64,000 nucleotides of DNA from Terrabacter sp. Root85 (GCF_001429185.1 NZ_LMIW01000009.1:1-64000), one strand, 5' to 3'. Positions 9,850 through 19,331 are shown, counted from the stretch's first letter. The notes: generated by a model not told the origin, from the sequence alone. Translations and numbers: made by a program.

Positions 9850-10419
9850 GTGAGCACGTACAAGGTCGGCTACTTCGTCGGCAGCCTGTCATCGGCGTCG
9901 ATCAACCGGACGCTGAGCAAGGCCCTGATCCGCCTCGCACCGAAGGACCTCGAGTTCGCCGAGATCCCCATCGGCAACCTCCCGCTCTACAGCCCCGACT
10001 TCGACGCCGACTACCCGGCCGAGCCGCGCGCGCTCAAGGAGGCCCTCGCCGCGTCGTCGGCCGTCCTCTTCGTCACGCCGGAGTACAACCGGTCGATCCC
10101 CGGCGCGCTGAAGAACGCCATCGACTGGGCGTCGCGCCCGTGGGGCCAGAACTCCTTCAACCACGTGCCCGCCGCCGTCATCGGCGCCTCGCCCGGACAG
10201 ATCGGCACCGCGCTCGCCCAGCAGAGCCTGCGCGGCGTCCTCAGCTTCTGCAACGCCCGCCAGATGACCTCGCCCGAGGCCTACGTCCGACTCGCGCCCG
10301 GGACGATCACCGACGACGGCGACGTCACCGACGAGTCGATGAAGACCTTCCTCACCGACTTCATGCAGGAGTTCCGCGACCACATCGAACGCGTCCTCAC
10401 GGTGCTGCCCCGCCACTGA
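9850..10419 (+). CDS. NADPH-dependent FMN reductase
   Basis: The 189-residue protein is a flavodoxin-like NADPH:FMN reductase: VGYFVGSLSSASINRTLSKAL binds the FMN phosphate, and PEYNRSIPGALKNAIDWASRP is the family hallmark. Such enzymes reduce quinones, chromate or free flavin. GTG at 9850 was chosen over the upstream GTG-type start at 9811 because AGGAGG (9838-9843) is ideally placed and the family begins at STYKVGYFVG. Confidence 0.9.
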   Translation: MSTYKVGYFVGSLSSASINRTLSKALIRLAPKDLEFAEIPIGNLPLYSPDFDADYPAEPRALKEALAASSAVLFVTPEYNRSIPGALKNAIDWASRPWGQNSFNHVPAAVIGASPGQIGTALAQQSLRGVLSFCNARQMTSPEAYVRLAPGTITDDGDVTDESMKTFLTDFMQEFRDHIERVLTVLPRH

Positions 10420-10555
10420 GTGCCACACCGGGCCCGATGCCTCGGATCGGTTGGACGAAGAGGCACCTGCGGGCCGTGTGCCGGGTTACCGTGGCGGGAC
10501 CTCGGGGGAACGAGCCACGCGCTTCGGCGCGCCCGCCCTCGAAAGGTCAACTCAC

Positions 10556-11350
10556 ATGAAGAAGATCTGGTTCGCGCTCGTCGCGACCCTCGCCCTGCTG
10601 CTCGGGGCGTCCGCGCCCGCGGGTGCCGTCACCAACGGCACGCTCGACGGCAACGGCCACCCCTACGTCGGGCTCATGGTCGCCCAGGACGCCGCCGGCA
10701 ACCCCCTGTGGCGCTGCTCCGGCACGCTCCTCAGCCCCACCGTCTACCTCACCGCCGGTCACTGCACCGAGGCTCCCGCTGCCCACGTCGAGATCTGGTT
10801 CGCCGCTGACGTCGAGCACGGCATCCCCGGCAACGGCTACCCGCGCAACGGCGACGTCGGCGGCACGCCGCACACGATCCCCTCGTTCGACACGGACGCG
10901 TTCTTCCTCCACGACGTCGGCGTGGTCGTGCTCGACACGCCGATGCCCATGTCGACCTACGGCGCCCTGCCCTCGACCAACCAGCTCGACGCCCTCAAGC
11001 CGAGCCGCGCGACGACGTTCACCTCGGTCGGCTACGGCCTCCAGAAGGCCTTCCCCGACGCCGCCGCGTGGAAGGAGTCGGCGCTGCGCATCCGCATGGT
11101 CGCGCACCCGCACCTGCTGCAGATCAACACCGGCTTCACCGGCCCCCAGTCGCTGCTGCTGTCCAACAACGCCAACACCGGCGGGACGTGCTTCGGTGAC
11201 TCCGGAGGCCCGAACTTCCTCGGCACGAGCAACGTCGTCGCGGGCGTCACGTCCTTCGGGATCAACCCGACGTGCGCCGGCACCGGCGGGGTGTTCCGGG
11301 TCGACCGGCCCGACGTCCTCGCGTTCGTCAACGGCTTCCTCGCGGACTGA
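10556..11350 (+). CDS. secreted trypsin-like serine protease
   Basis: A 264-residue precursor with a clear signal peptide (MKKIWFALVATLALLLGASAPAGA). The chymotrypsin-fold catalytic triad is visible: His in LTAGHCT, Asp in FLHDVGVVVLD and Ser in GTCFGDSGGP. Several paired cysteines (Cys before SGTLL with GHC; TCFGDSGG with NPTC) fit disulfides. GAAAGG precedes the ATG. The activation region is short (AVTNGTLDGNGHPYVG), so the mature N-terminus may be made directly by signal peptidase. It acts outside the cell; its substrate is unknown. Confidence 0.9.
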   Translation: MKKIWFALVATLALLLGASAPAGAVTNGTLDGNGHPYVGLMVAQDAAGNPLWRCSGTLLSPTVYLTAGHCTEAPAAHVEIWFAADVEHGIPGNGYPRNGDVGGTPHTIPSFDTDAFFLHDVGVVVLDTPMPMSTYGALPSTNQLDALKPSRATTFTSVGYGLQKAFPDAAAWKESALRIRMVAHPHLLQINTGFTGPQSLLLSNNANTGGTCFGDSGGPNFLGTSNVVAGVTSFGINPTCAGTGGVFRVDRPDVLAFVNGFLAD

Positions 11351-11389
11351 CGACCGCACGCGGGCCCGCAGCCAACAGGCACCACCTGG

Positions 11390-11554
11390 GTATGCCGTGT
11401 CGCCGGCCCCGCTCGGAAGCTGCTCCGTTTTAGGGAGCAGCTTCCGAGCAGCACGGCGGGGTCAGGACAACCGGCCCACACCTCGACCCACGTCCGTGAC
11501 TCCGGGCCGGCGGCTGGGACCGCGCGCAGGCGCGGTCCCAGCGACACGGCATAC
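11390..11554. terminator. nested inverted repeats / bidirectional terminator region
   Basis: Two hairpins lie between the convergent protease and aldo/keto reductase genes. One has a 16-bp perfect stem (11411-11426 with 11434-11449) around GTTTTAG. The other is a 12-bp stem (11514-11525 with 11530-11541). Both are enclosed by a 14-bp perfect inverted repeat, GTATGCCGTGTCGC at 11390-11403 and its complement at 11541-11554. T-tracts are short, as is common in actinobacteria. Confidence 0.75.
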
Positions 11555-11558
11555 GCCA

Positions 11559-12602
11559 TCAGTGGGCGCTGGAGGTCTTCCAGAGGTTGATGCCGCCCTC
11601 GACCGCGTGCTGGTCGATCGTGTCGAGCTCCTCCTGCGAGAAGTCGAGGTTGTCGAGCGAGCCGAGGCTGTCCTCGAGCTGGGCGACCGAGGAGGCGCCG
11701 ATGAGCACCGACGTGACGCGCTGGTCGCGCAGGATCCACGCGAGCGCCATCTGCGCGAGCGACTGGCCGCGCGACTGCGCCATCCCGTTGAGGGCACGGA
11801 TGTGCGTGAGGTTCTGCTCGGTCAGCAGGTCGGTCGAGAGCGACTTGTCCTGCGACGCGCGCGAGCCCTCCGGCACCCCGTTGAGGTACTTGCTCGTGAG
11901 CATGCCCTGCGCGAGCGGGCTGAAGGCGATGCAGCCGACACCCTCGTCGCCGAGCACGTCGAGCAGGTCCTCCTCGACCCAGCGGTTGAGCATCGAGTAG
12001 CTCGGCTGGTGGATGAGCAGCGGCGTGCCCATCGACCGCAGGATCTCTACGGCCTCGCGAGTGCGCGGACCCGAGTAGGAGGAGATGCCGGCATACAGCG
12101 CCTTGCCCTGGCGGACGGCCGTGTCCAGGGCGCCCATCGTCTCCTCGAGCGGCGTCGTCTCGTCGAAACGGTGGGAGTAGAAGATGTCGACGTAGTCGAC
12201 GCCCATCCGGGCGAGGGACTGGTCAAGGGAGGACAGGACGTACTTGCGGCTGCCACCGCCCTGACCGTACGGGCCCGGCCACATGTCGTAGCCGGCCTTC
12301 GTCGACAGGATCAGCTCGTCGCGGTAGCGCTTGAAGTCCTGCGCGTAGATCGCGCCGAAGTTGCGCTCGGCGCTGCCGTAGGGCGGTCCGTAGTTGTTGG
12401 CGAGGTCGAAGTGCGTGACGCCGAGGTCGAACGCGCGGCGCAGCGTCGCGCGCTGGCGGTCCAGCGGGACGTCGTCGCCGAAGTTGTGCCACATCCCGAG
12501 CGAGACGGCCGGCAGGTCGAGCCCCGAACGGCCCGTGCGGCGGTAGGTCATCGAGTCGTAGCGGCTGCGCGAGGCCTGGTAGTCGTCGGCGTGAAGAGTC
12601 AT
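11559..12602 (-). CDS. aldo/keto reductase, L-glyceraldehyde 3-phosphate reductase type (YghZ/Gpr-like)
   Basis: The 347-residue TIM-barrel reductase has the AKR tetrad: Asp/Tyr in [15 protein letters not shown], Lys in [16 protein letters not shown] and His in [13 protein letters not shown]. The sequence follows the YghZ/KCNAB-beta subgroup ([41 protein letters not shown]). NADPH is bound by [12 protein letters not shown] near the C-terminus. ATG at 12602 fits the family start (MxYRRxGRSGLxLPAVSLG follows). The gene is divergent from the cox structural operon, across 206 bases. Confidence 0.92.
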   Translation of the reverse strand: MTLHADDYQASRSRYDSMTYRRTGRSGLDLPAVSLGMWHNFGDDVPLDRQRATLRRAFDLGVTHFDLANNYGPPYGSAERNFGAIYAQDFKRYRDELILSTKAGYDMWPGPYGQGGGSRKYVLSSLDQSLARMGVDYVDIFYSHRFDETTPLEETMGALDTAVRQGKALYAGISSYSGPRTREAVEILRSMGTPLLIHQPSYSMLNRWVEEDLLDVLGDEGVGCIAFSPLAQGMLTSKYLNGVPEGSRASQDKSLSTDLLTEQNLTHIRALNGMAQSRGQSLAQMALAWILRDQRVTSVLIGASSVAQLEDSLGSLDNLDFSQEELDTIDQHAVEGGINLWKTSSAH

Positions 12603-12808
12603 GCGACCCAGTCTCGTCCCCCTGGCGTATGCCGCCAAAAGCCGGGTCACGCTGTGGCCGCGACATCGCCCGGCTGGGGATCCGCTGCGGATGCTCTGCG
12701 GATGTGGAGGGTTCTCCCCGTTGCCCTTGTGCAGTAGTTGAACGCGAGTCAGACTGCGCGTGGGGAAGTCAACGATGTCAACTGCAGCGTGGCAGGAGGA
12801 CCGACAGC
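12603..12808 (+). promoter_or_regulatory. divergent promoter region upstream of the cox structural operon
   Basis: The gap separates aldo/keto reductase from coxS. A TTGCCC-like -35 is possible near 12720. GTCAAC occurs twice (12769-12780 region, separated by GAT) shortly before coxS, and GTTGAAC lies upstream, hinting at a repeated protein-binding motif. I cannot assign a regulator. No riboswitch fold was recognised. Confidence 0.35.
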
Positions 12809-13336
12809 ATGACCCGAATCAACATGACCGTCGACGGGGTGAGCTACTCCGATGAGGTCGAGCCCAGGACCCTTCTGGTCCAGTACCTTCGCGAGAGCCT
12901 GGGGAAGACCGGAACCGTCATCGGATGCGACACGAGCAACTGCGGTGCCTGCACCGTGCACCTCGACGGCACCAGCGTGAAGTCGTGCAACGTCCTCGCC
13001 GTCCAGGCCGACGGCCACGAGGTGACGACGATCGAGGGGCTCGCCCAGAACGGTGAGCTCCACCCGGTCCAGCAGGCCTTCCACGAGTGCCACGCCCTCC
13101 AGTGCGGCTACTGCACCCCCGGCATGATCATGCAGGCGTGTGACGTCCTCAAGAACAACCCCGACCCCAGCGAGCAGGAGATCCGCGAGGGTCTCGAGGG
13201 CAACCTCTGTCGCTGCACCGGCTACCACAACATCGTCAAGGCCGTGCAGCAGGCGGCCGGCACGATGAGCTCAGCCAGCTCAGCCAGCTCGGCCAGCGCA
13301 GCAAGCCCGGCGAGCTCGCAGGCGGTGTCGTCATGA
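12809..13336 (+). CDS. coxS: aerobic CO-dehydrogenase-like small subunit, 2x[2Fe-2S] protein
   Basis: The 175-residue iron-sulfur subunit has an N-terminal plant-type cluster ([16 protein letters not shown] with a further Cys in VKSCN) and a C-terminal cluster ([10 protein letters not shown] ... [14 protein letters not shown]), as in all xanthine/CO dehydrogenase small subunits. It carries electrons from the Mo site to FAD. A strong AGGAGGA precedes ATG 12809, so longer upstream starts are not needed. After the conserved domain it adds a 24-residue Ser/Ala tail from repeats of the codons for S-A-S, absent from typical CoxS. It overlaps coxL by four bases. Confidence 0.92.
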   Translation: MTRINMTVDGVSYSDEVEPRTLLVQYLRESLGKTGTVIGCDTSNCGACTVHLDGTSVKSCNVLAVQADGHEVTTIEGLAQNGELHPVQQAFHECHALQCGYCTPGMIMQACDVLKNNPDPSEQEIREGLEGNLCRCTGYHNIVKAVQQAAGTMSSASSASSASAASPASSQAVSS

Positions 13337-15819
13337 CGATCACCGAGGACCGCCCGGCCGACGCGCCGACACCCGAGATCGGCAAGTCGCGCACCCGCAA
13401 GGAGGACCAGCGCCTCATCACCGGACGCACCCGGTGGACCGACAACATCCAGCTCCCCGGCATGCTGCACCTCGCCATGGTGCGCAGCCCCTTCGCCCAC
13501 GCCACGATCAGCGCGATCGACACCTCCGAGGCCAAGGGATCGTCCGGCGTCGTCGCCGTCTTCACCGGCGAGGACCTCAAGGACATCCAGGGCGTCAACA
13601 TCACCGCCTGGCCCGTCTCCGCCGAGCAGAAGAGCCCCGACCACCTGCCCGTCGCCGTCTCGCACGTCGCGCACGCCGGTGAGATCGTCGCCGTCGTCGC
13701 CGCCCGCACGGCGGCCGAGGCCCGCGACGCCGCCGAGCTCGTCGACGTCGACTACGACGAGCTGCCCGCGGTCCTCGACCTCAAGGAGGCCGCGAAGGAC
13801 GAGGTGCTCGCCCACCCCAGCCTCGGCACCAACACGAGCGCCACGTGGCAGCTCGACTCGGCCGGACAGGGCTCCGGCGGCGACATCGAGGAGGCCATCG
13901 CCACGGCCCGCGAGGGCGGCATCCTCATCGAGCGCGAGTACCGCCAGCAGCGGCTCATCCCCGCCTTCATGGAGCCGCGCTCGACCGTCGTCGACCCGAC
14001 CGGCGAGCAGGTGACGATGTGGTCGTCCACGCAGGTGCCGCACGTGCTGCGTTTCTGCATCGCCGCCACGACGGGCCTGCCCGAGTCGAAGATCCGCGTC
14101 ATCGCCCCCGACGTCGGCGGCGGTTTCGGCGGCAAGCTGCAGACGACCCCGGAGGAGTTCGCGACGCTCGCCGTCGCGCGGAAGCTCAGCAAGGCCGTCA
14201 AGTACACCGAGACCCGCTCCGAGACGATGGTCTCGGGCCACCACGGCCGTGACCAGTGGCAGAAGCTGACGCTTGCCGCCGAGAAGGACGGCCGCGTCAC
14301 CGGCCTCAAGGTCGAGCTCATGGCCGACCTCGGGGCGTATGCCGCGCTCGTCGGTGGCGGCGTGCCGGTCCTCGGCGCGTGGATGTTCAACTCGATCTAC
14401 AAGTTCGCGTCGTACCAGTTCAACCTGACGAACTACTACACGAACAAGACGTGGGTCGACGCCTACCGCGGCGCCGGCCGGCCCGAGGCGACGTATGCCA
14501 TCGAGCGGCTCATGGACGAGCTCGCGGCCGAGGTCGGGGTCGACCCGCTCGAGATCCGCGAGAAGAACTGGATCACCCACGACGAGTTCCCGTTCACCAC
14601 GGTGGCGGGCATGACGTACGACTCGGGCAACTACGAGGCGGCCACGGCCAAGGCCAAGGAGCTCTTCGGCTACGACGAGCTGCGCGCGGAGCAGAAGCAG
14701 CGCCGCGAGAGCAACGACCCGGTCCAGCTCGGCATCGGCATCTCGACGTTCACCGAGATGTGCGGCCTCGCGCCGTCCCGCATCCTCGGCGCGCTCAACT
14801 ACGGCGCCGGCGGCTGGGAGAGCGCCAGCATCCGGATGCTCGCCACCGGCACGGTCGAGGTCATCACCGGCGTCTCGCCGCACGGCCAGGGCCACGAGAC
14901 GGCGTGGAGCCAGATCGTCGCCGACAAGCTCGGCGTGCCGTTCGAGAACGTCGAGGTGCTCCACGGCGACACGCAGATCGCACCCAAGGGCATGGACACC
15001 TATGGCTCGCGCTCGCTCGTCGTCGGAGCCGAGGCCGTCGTCCGGGCCGCCGACAAGGTCATCGAGAAGGCCAAGGTCGTCGCGGCCCACCTCCTCGAGG
15101 CGAGCGTCGACGACATCGAGTTCTCGGCCGGGACGTTCGGCGTCAAGGGCACCGACAAGGGCATCTCGATGCCCGAGGTGGCGCTCGCGACGTGGACCGG
15201 CCACAACCTGCCCGACGGGATGGAGCCGTCGATCGACGCCGACGCCACCTTCGACCCCGACAACTTCTCCTTCCCGCACGGCACCCACCTGTGCGCGATG
15301 GAGGTCGACACCGAGACCGGGGCCTCGACGATGCGCAAGTACGTCTGCGTCGACGACATCGGCAACATCATCAACCCGCTCATCGTCGAGGGGCAGGTCC
15401 ACGGTGGCCTCGTCCAGGGCATCGCCCAGGCCCTCTGGGAGGGGGCGGAGTACGACGACCAGGGCACCCTCGTCACCGGCTCGTTCGTCGACTACACCCT
15501 GCCGACGTCGGCCGACACGATCAGCTTCATCACCGACCACACCTACTCGCCGTCGACGTACAACTCGCTCGGCACCAAGGGTGTCGGCGAGGCGGGCTGC
15601 ATCGCCTCGACCCCGGCCGTCGTCAACGCCATCGTCGACGCCGTGCGCTCGTTCGGTGTCAACGACATCCTCATGCCGTGCACGCCCGAGCGGGTGTGGA
15701 AGGCGATCCAGAAGGGCCGTTCGGTGCCCGGCGAGGGCGAGCGCGACGCGCAGCCGCACTTCGACGAGGGCGTGCCCAACCAGGATCCCGGCGCCGCGGC
15801 CGAAGGGAGCCAGGCATGA
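13333..15819 (+). CDS. coxL: form II CO-dehydrogenase-like molybdenum hydroxylase large subunit
   Basis: The 828-residue subunit binds the molybdopterin-cytosine-dinucleotide cofactor. The active-site loop reads AYRGAGR at about residues 377-383. Form I enzymes proven to oxidise CO have AYxCSFR there, with the Cys that binds copper; this protein lacks it and so belongs to form II (BMS group). The catalytic Glu is present in GTKGVGEAG near residue 752, and the Mo-binding GGGFGGK occurs near 259. The gene order S-L-M is also that of form II clusters. Seen: a complete Mo hydroxylase. Inference: substrate may not be CO. Confidence 0.92.
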   Translation: MTITEDRPADAPTPEIGKSRTRKEDQRLITGRTRWTDNIQLPGMLHLAMVRSPFAHATISAIDTSEAKGSSGVVAVFTGEDLKDIQGVNITAWPVSAEQKSPDHLPVAVSHVAHAGEIVAVVAARTAAEARDAAELVDVDYDELPAVLDLKEAAKDEVLAHPSLGTNTSATWQLDSAGQGSGGDIEEAIATAREGGILIEREYRQQRLIPAFMEPRSTVVDPTGEQVTMWSSTQVPHVLRFCIAATTGLPESKIRVIAPDVGGGFGGKLQTTPEEFATLAVARKLSKAVKYTETRSETMVSGHHGRDQWQKLTLAAEKDGRVTGLKVELMADLGAYAALVGGGVPVLGAWMFNSIYKFASYQFNLTNYYTNKTWVDAYRGAGRPEATYAIERLMDELAAEVGVDPLEIREKNWITHDEFPFTTVAGMTYDSGNYEAATAKAKELFGYDELRAEQKQRRESNDPVQLGIGISTFTEMCGLAPSRILGALNYGAGGWESASIRMLATGTVEVITGVSPHGQGHETAWSQIVADKLGVPFENVEVLHGDTQIAPKGMDTYGSRSLVVGAEAVVRAADKVIEKAKVVAAHLLEASVDDIEFSAGTFGVKGTDKGISMPEVALATWTGHNLPDGMEPSIDADATFDPDNFSFPHGTHLCAMEVDTETGASTMRKYVCVDDIGNIINPLIVEGQVHGGLVQGIAQALWEGAEYDDQGTLVTGSFVDYTLPTSADTISFITDHTYSPSTYNSLGTKGVGEAGCIASTPAVVNAIVDAVRSFGVNDILMPCTPERVWKAIQKGRSVPGEGERDAQPHFDEGVPNQDPGAAAEGSQA

Positions 15820-16673
15820 TCCCCGCACAGTTCGACTACCTCGCACCGACGTCGGTGGCGGACGCCGTTGCAGCGCTCGCCGAGCACGGTGACGACGCCA
15901 AGGTGCTGGCCGGCGGCCAGTCCCTGCTGCCGATCCTGCGCATGCGGCTGAACGCACCCGGGGTCGTCATCGACCTCGGCCGCATCCCCGAGCTCCAGGG
16001 CGTCTCCGAGGACGGTGACCACCTCGTCATCGGAGCCATGACGACGTATGCCGCCGTGCTCGCCTCCGAGGCCGTCACGACCCACGCGGCCCTGCTGTCC
16101 AAGGCGATCGCGACCGTCGCCGACCCGCAGATCCGCCACCGCGGCACCATCGGCGGCGCGCTCGTGCACGCCGACCCGGCCGGTGACGTCGGTGCGCCGG
16201 CGCTCGCGCTGGGCGCCGAGCTCGTCATCGCGGGCGCGGACGGCTCGACCCGCACCGTCGCGGCGGAGGACTTCTTCGAGGACCTCTTCGCGACAGCGGT
16301 CGGTGAGGGCGAGCTGCTGACGCAGATCCGCATCCCGAAGCACACGGGCTGGGGCGCGCACTACGAGAAGTTCGTCCGCGTCAGCCACCAGTGGTCGATC
16401 GTCGGCGTCGCGGCCACGGTGCGGAGCGAGGGCGGCTCGATCGCCGAGGCCCGCGTCGGCCTGACCAACATGGGCTCGACCCCGCTGCGGGCGCGCTCCG
16501 TCGAGGAGGCCCTCGTCGGGCAGCCGGCGACCGACGAGGCCGTCCGCGCGGCCGTCGCCTCCGTCACCGACGGCACCAACCCGCCGTCGGACCTCAACGG
16601 CGACGCCGACTACCGCAAGCACCTCGCCACGGTGCTGACGCGGCGTGCGGTCCTCGCCGCGGCAGGAGCGTGA
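15816..16673 (+). CDS. coxM: FAD-binding medium subunit of the Mo hydroxylase
   Basis: The 285-residue protein has both flavin motifs of the CoxM/XdhB family: AGGQSLLP (about residue 32) and TIGGALVHADPAGD (about 110), followed by a CO_deh_flav_C-like domain. It passes electrons from the CoxS clusters to a quinone or other acceptor. The ATG overlaps the coxL stop (ATGA), as expected for a tightly coupled S-L-M operon. Confidence 0.92.
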   Translation: MIPAQFDYLAPTSVADAVAALAEHGDDAKVLAGGQSLLPILRMRLNAPGVVIDLGRIPELQGVSEDGDHLVIGAMTTYAAVLASEAVTTHAALLSKAIATVADPQIRHRGTIGGALVHADPAGDVGAPALALGAELVIAGADGSTRTVAAEDFFEDLFATAVGEGELLTQIRIPKHTGWGAHYEKFVRVSHQWSIVGVAATVRSEGGSIAEARVGLTNMGSTPLRARSVEEALVGQPATDEAVRAAVASVTDGTNPPSDLNGDADYRKHLATVLTRRAVLAAAGA

Positions 16674-16680
16674 TGCCCGG

Positions 16681-17469
16681 ATGGACCTGACGCACTCCTT
16701 CACCGTGCCGACCTCGGTCGACGACGCCTGGGCCCTCTTCATGGACCTCGAGCGCGTCGGCAGCTGTTTCCCCGGGGCGACCGTGACGGAGGTGACCGAC
16801 GACGGCTTCTCCGGCACGGTCAAGGTCAAGCTCGGGCCGATCGCGCTCGTCTACTCCGGGTCGGGCTCGTTCGTCGAGCGCGACGACGCGGCGCACCACG
16901 CCGTCATCGAGGCCAAGGGCAAGGACAAGCGGGGCAACGGCACGGCCGGCGCCACCGTGACGATCACCCTGAGCCCCGACGGCGACGGCACCCGCGCCGA
17001 CGTCGTCACCGACCTCGCGGTCACGGGCAAGCCGGCGCAGTTCGGCCGCGGCGTCATGCAGGACGTGTCCGACAAGCTGCTCAATGCGTTCGTCGCGTGC
17101 ATCGAGAAGCAGCTGACCGGTCCCGAGGCGGCACCGGAGGCGGCGCCTGCTGCTGCTGCCGGCGCACCCTCCTCCGGCGGCTTCGTCGAGACGGCGTCGG
17201 ACGCACTCGCGGCCGACACGGGGGCCCGGGTCGGTGCCGGAGTCGGTGCCGGCGTCGGCTCCACGACGGCCGCGCCGGTCACGACGGCGCCTGCAGCGGC
17301 GCACCGTCCGCCGGCCCCGCGCCGGGTCCCGGCCTCCGTCGAGGAGGACGCACCCCTCGACCTCGGTTCGGCAGTGATGCCCGTGCTGGTCCAGCGGTAT
17401 GCCGGTTACGCAGCGGCTGCCGCCATCGGGGTCGTCATCGGTTGGCTCATCGGCCACCGGGGCGACTGA
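16681..17469 (+). CDS. coxG: CoxG-like SRPBCC protein with C-terminal membrane anchor
   Basis: The first 145 residues are an SRPBCC/CoxG domain (MDLTHSFTVPTSVDDAWALFMDLERVGSCFPGATV ... GRGVMQDVSDKLLNAFVACIEKQL). A Pro/Ala-rich linker of about 90 residues follows, and then a single hydrophobic segment (YAAAAAIGVVIGWLIG) that should tether it to the membrane. CoxG proteins have been linked to membrane attachment of CO dehydrogenase and to bringing quinone to it. Only seven bases separate it from coxM, and a strong hairpin terminator follows, so it ends the operon. Confidence 0.88.
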   Translation: MDLTHSFTVPTSVDDAWALFMDLERVGSCFPGATVTEVTDDGFSGTVKVKLGPIALVYSGSGSFVERDDAAHHAVIEAKGKDKRGNGTAGATVTITLSPDGDGTRADVVTDLAVTGKPAQFGRGVMQDVSDKLLNAFVACIEKQLTGPEAAPEAAPAAAAGAPSSGGFVETASDALAADTGARVGAGVGAGVGSTTAAPVTTAPAAAHRPPAPRRVPASVEEDAPLDLGSAVMPVLVQRYAGYAAAAAIGVVIGWLIGHRGD

Positions 17470-17483
17470 CCCCAGCACGTGCA

Positions 17484-17515
17484 GCAGGCCCGGTCGCGCT
17501 CCCGACCGGGCCTGC
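17484..17515 (+). terminator. terminator of the coxSLMG operon
   Basis: A 13-bp perfect stem (GCAGGCCCGGTCG, 17484-17496, with 17503-17515) around CGCTCC, 14 bases after the coxG stop. The GC-rich stem has no long T-tract. Confidence 0.8.
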
Positions 17516-17582
17516 GGCATACCTAAGGGGTCCGGTGGCGTTGGACCTGACGAGACCCCCGTCCCCGACCCCCAGGAGAGTC

Positions 17583-18236
17583 ATGTCCCGCGTCATCCTC
17601 ATCGGCGGCCACGGCAAGGTCGCGCTGCTCGCCGCCCCGCTGCTCGTCTCCGACGGCCACGACGTCACCTCCGTCGTGCGCAACCCCGACCACGTGGCCG
17701 ACGTCGAGGCGACCGGCGCCTCGGCAGCCCTGCTCGACGTCGAGCACGCCACGACCGAGCAGATCGCCGACCTCGTGCGCGGCAGCGACGTCGTCGTGTG
17801 GTCGGCGGGCGCCGGTGGCGGCAGCCCCGAGCGGACGTATGCCGTCGACCGCGACGCCGCGATCCGCTCGATGGACGCCGCGGCGCAGGCCGGCGTCGGG
17901 CGCTACGTCATGGTGTCCTACTTCGGTGCCGGGCCCGACCATGGCGTCCCCGAGGACAACAGCTTCTACGCGTACGCCGAGGCCAAGGCCGCGGCCGACG
18001 AGCACCTCCAGGGCACCGACCTCGCGTGGACGATCCTGCGCCCGAGCGGCCTGACCACCGACGCGGCCACGGGTCACATCGAGACCGGTGCGGGCGTCGA
18101 GGCCGGCAAGGTCTCGCGCGACAACGTCGCCCACGTCATCCGCGCCGTCGTCGAGCACCCCGACACGACGGCCCGCCGCATCCTGCCCTTCAACGACGGC
18201 TTCCAGCCGATCGACGACGTCGTAGCAAGCCCCTGA
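17583..18236 (+). CDS. NAD(P)-binding SDR-type protein (NmrA/YwnB-like)
   Basis: The 217-residue protein has the Rossmann start VILIGGHGKVALLAAPLL, with GGHGKV in place of the classic GxxGxxG, and the atypical-SDR region YAEAKAAADEHLQGTDLAWTILRPSGLT. Such proteins are NAD(P)-dependent epimerase/reductases or redox sensors. An AGGAGAG site precedes ATG 17583. It stands alone between the cox terminator and a repeat array. Confidence 0.85.
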   Translation: MSRVILIGGHGKVALLAAPLLVSDGHDVTSVVRNPDHVADVEATGASAALLDVEHATTEQIADLVRGSDVVVWSAGAGGGSPERTYAVDRDAAIRSMDAAAQAGVGRYVMVSYFGAGPDHGVPEDNSFYAYAEAKAAADEHLQGTDLAWTILRPSGLTTDAATGHIETGAGVEAGKVSRDNVAHVIRAVVEHPDTTARRILPFNDGFQPIDDVVASP

Positions 18237-18247
18237 CCCACGCCCAT

Positions 18248-18376
18248 CCCACTCGAGTGAGCACCCCGTCCCACTCGAGTGAGCGCCCCGTCCCACTTGT
18301 CCGCGTCGCATGTGACTGCCTACTCACTCGACTGTGACTGGGGGCTCACTCGACTGTGACTGCCGGCTCACTGGTG
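18248..18376. repeat. two 22-bp tandem arrays in opposite orientation at a convergent gene end
   Basis: From 18248 a 22-bp unit starting CCCACTCGAGTGAGC is repeated twice with a third partial copy. From 18311 a 22-bp unit starting TGTGACTG and containing CTCACTCGAC is repeated three times. The second unit is close to the reverse complement of the first, so the two arrays can pair as a long stem. They fill nearly the whole gap between the NmrA-like gene and the ornithine cyclodeaminase gene. Confidence 0.85.
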
Positions 18377-19330
18377 TCAGGCGCGGGCGAGGTGCTCGGC
18401 GATGACGAGGTCCTGCCACGCCATGCCGACGCTCTTGAAGACGTTGGGCCGGTCGGTCGTCCGCTCGACCCGGCCGTGCACGAGGTCGGCGAGCGTGTGC
18501 ACGTCGGCCCAGTCGAGGGCGCCCTGCGCGGCGGCGAGGATGACGTCGCCCGCCTCGCGGTGCGCCGTGCCTATGTCCTCGACGACGACGAGCGAGCGCC
18601 CGAGCAGCGCCGACCCGAGCTCGCGCCGGTGCGGCTCGTGCGACCCGATGGCCACGACGCACGCGCCGTCCGCGACCCAGTCGTCGCCGAGCACCGGGGT
18701 CGCCGCCGACGTCGCCGTCACGACGACCTGCGCCTCGCGCACGGCTGCCTCGACCTGCGGGTCGTCGACGGTGAGCCCACGCGTCGTGAGCGGGTGCGTC
18801 GAGGCCAGCCCCGAGATCCGTTGCGCGGTCGCACGGGCCGCGTCCTCCCGGCGACCGACGACGGTCACCGAGGTCGTGTGCCGGATGGCGAGCAGCGCCT
18901 CCGCGTGACCGAGTGCCTGAGGCCCGCTGCCGAAGATGACGGCCGACTCGACCTCCTCCGGGGCGAGCGCGTCGATCGCGACGGCGGACACCGCCGGGGT
19001 GCGCAGCGACGTGACGGCCGTGCCGTCGACGAGCACCGACGGGGCCAGGGTGTCGGCGTCCATGAGGACGTAGACCGCCTGGATGCGGTCGAGCCCGCGC
19101 GCCGGGTTGCCCGGTGCGACGGTGAGCACCTTGACCCCGGCCACGCGGCCGTTCGTCGACGGCATGACGAGCAGCTGCCCGCGGCCGTCACCGACGTCGG
19201 CGACGAGCCTTGCCGGGTCCGACGCCGGGTCGAGGCCGTCAGCGAGCTCGCGACGGATGAGCCTGCGGGCGCGGTCGGGGGAGAGGCTCCGGCGCACGGC
19301 GGCGGCGTCGACCCAGCGCGGCTGCTGCAC
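18377..19330 (-). CDS. ornithine cyclodeaminase / mu-crystallin family protein
   Basis: The 317-residue protein matches the family throughout: GRGQLLVMPS near residue 55, VKVLTVAPGNPARGLDRIQAVYVLMD, then the NAD-binding AVIFGSGPQALGHAEALL and VVTATSAATPVLGDDWV. Members include ornithine cyclodeaminase, alanine dehydrogenase and ketimine reductase; the substrate cannot be fixed from sequence. GTG 19330 overlaps the tail of the next upstream gene within a few bases, which makes a two-gene operon, and it gives the usual family length. Confidence 0.88.
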   Translation of the reverse strand: MQQPRWVDAAAVRRSLSPDRARRLIRRELADGLDPASDPARLVADVGDGRGQLLVMPSTNGRVAGVKVLTVAPGNPARGLDRIQAVYVLMDADTLAPSVLVDGTAVTSLRTPAVSAVAIDALAPEEVESAVIFGSGPQALGHAEALLAIRHTTSVTVVGRREDAARATAQRISGLASTHPLTTRGLTVDDPQVEAAVREAQVVVTATSAATPVLGDDWVADGACVVAIGSHEPHRRELGSALLGRSLVVVEDIGTAHREAGDVILAAAQGALDWADVHTLADLVHGRVERTTDRPNVFKSVGMAWQDLVIAEHLARA

Positions 19331-19331
19331 C

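Noticed and set aside
13333-15819. Form I (true CO-oxidising) CoxL
   Set aside because: The active-site loop reads AYRGAGR, without the copper-binding Cys of AYxCSFR, and the gene order is S-L-M.
13222-15957. Long open frame of about 900 codons opposite coxL
   Set aside because: Mirror of a real, motif-rich gene; composition is Val/Gly/Arg/Asp repeats with no conserved motif. Similar long antisense frames at 3253-4773, 29353-32037, 32465-34564 and 59161-61140 were rejected for the same reason.
18248-18376. CRISPR array
   Set aside because: The 22-bp units are contiguous with no unique spacers, and no cas gene is near.
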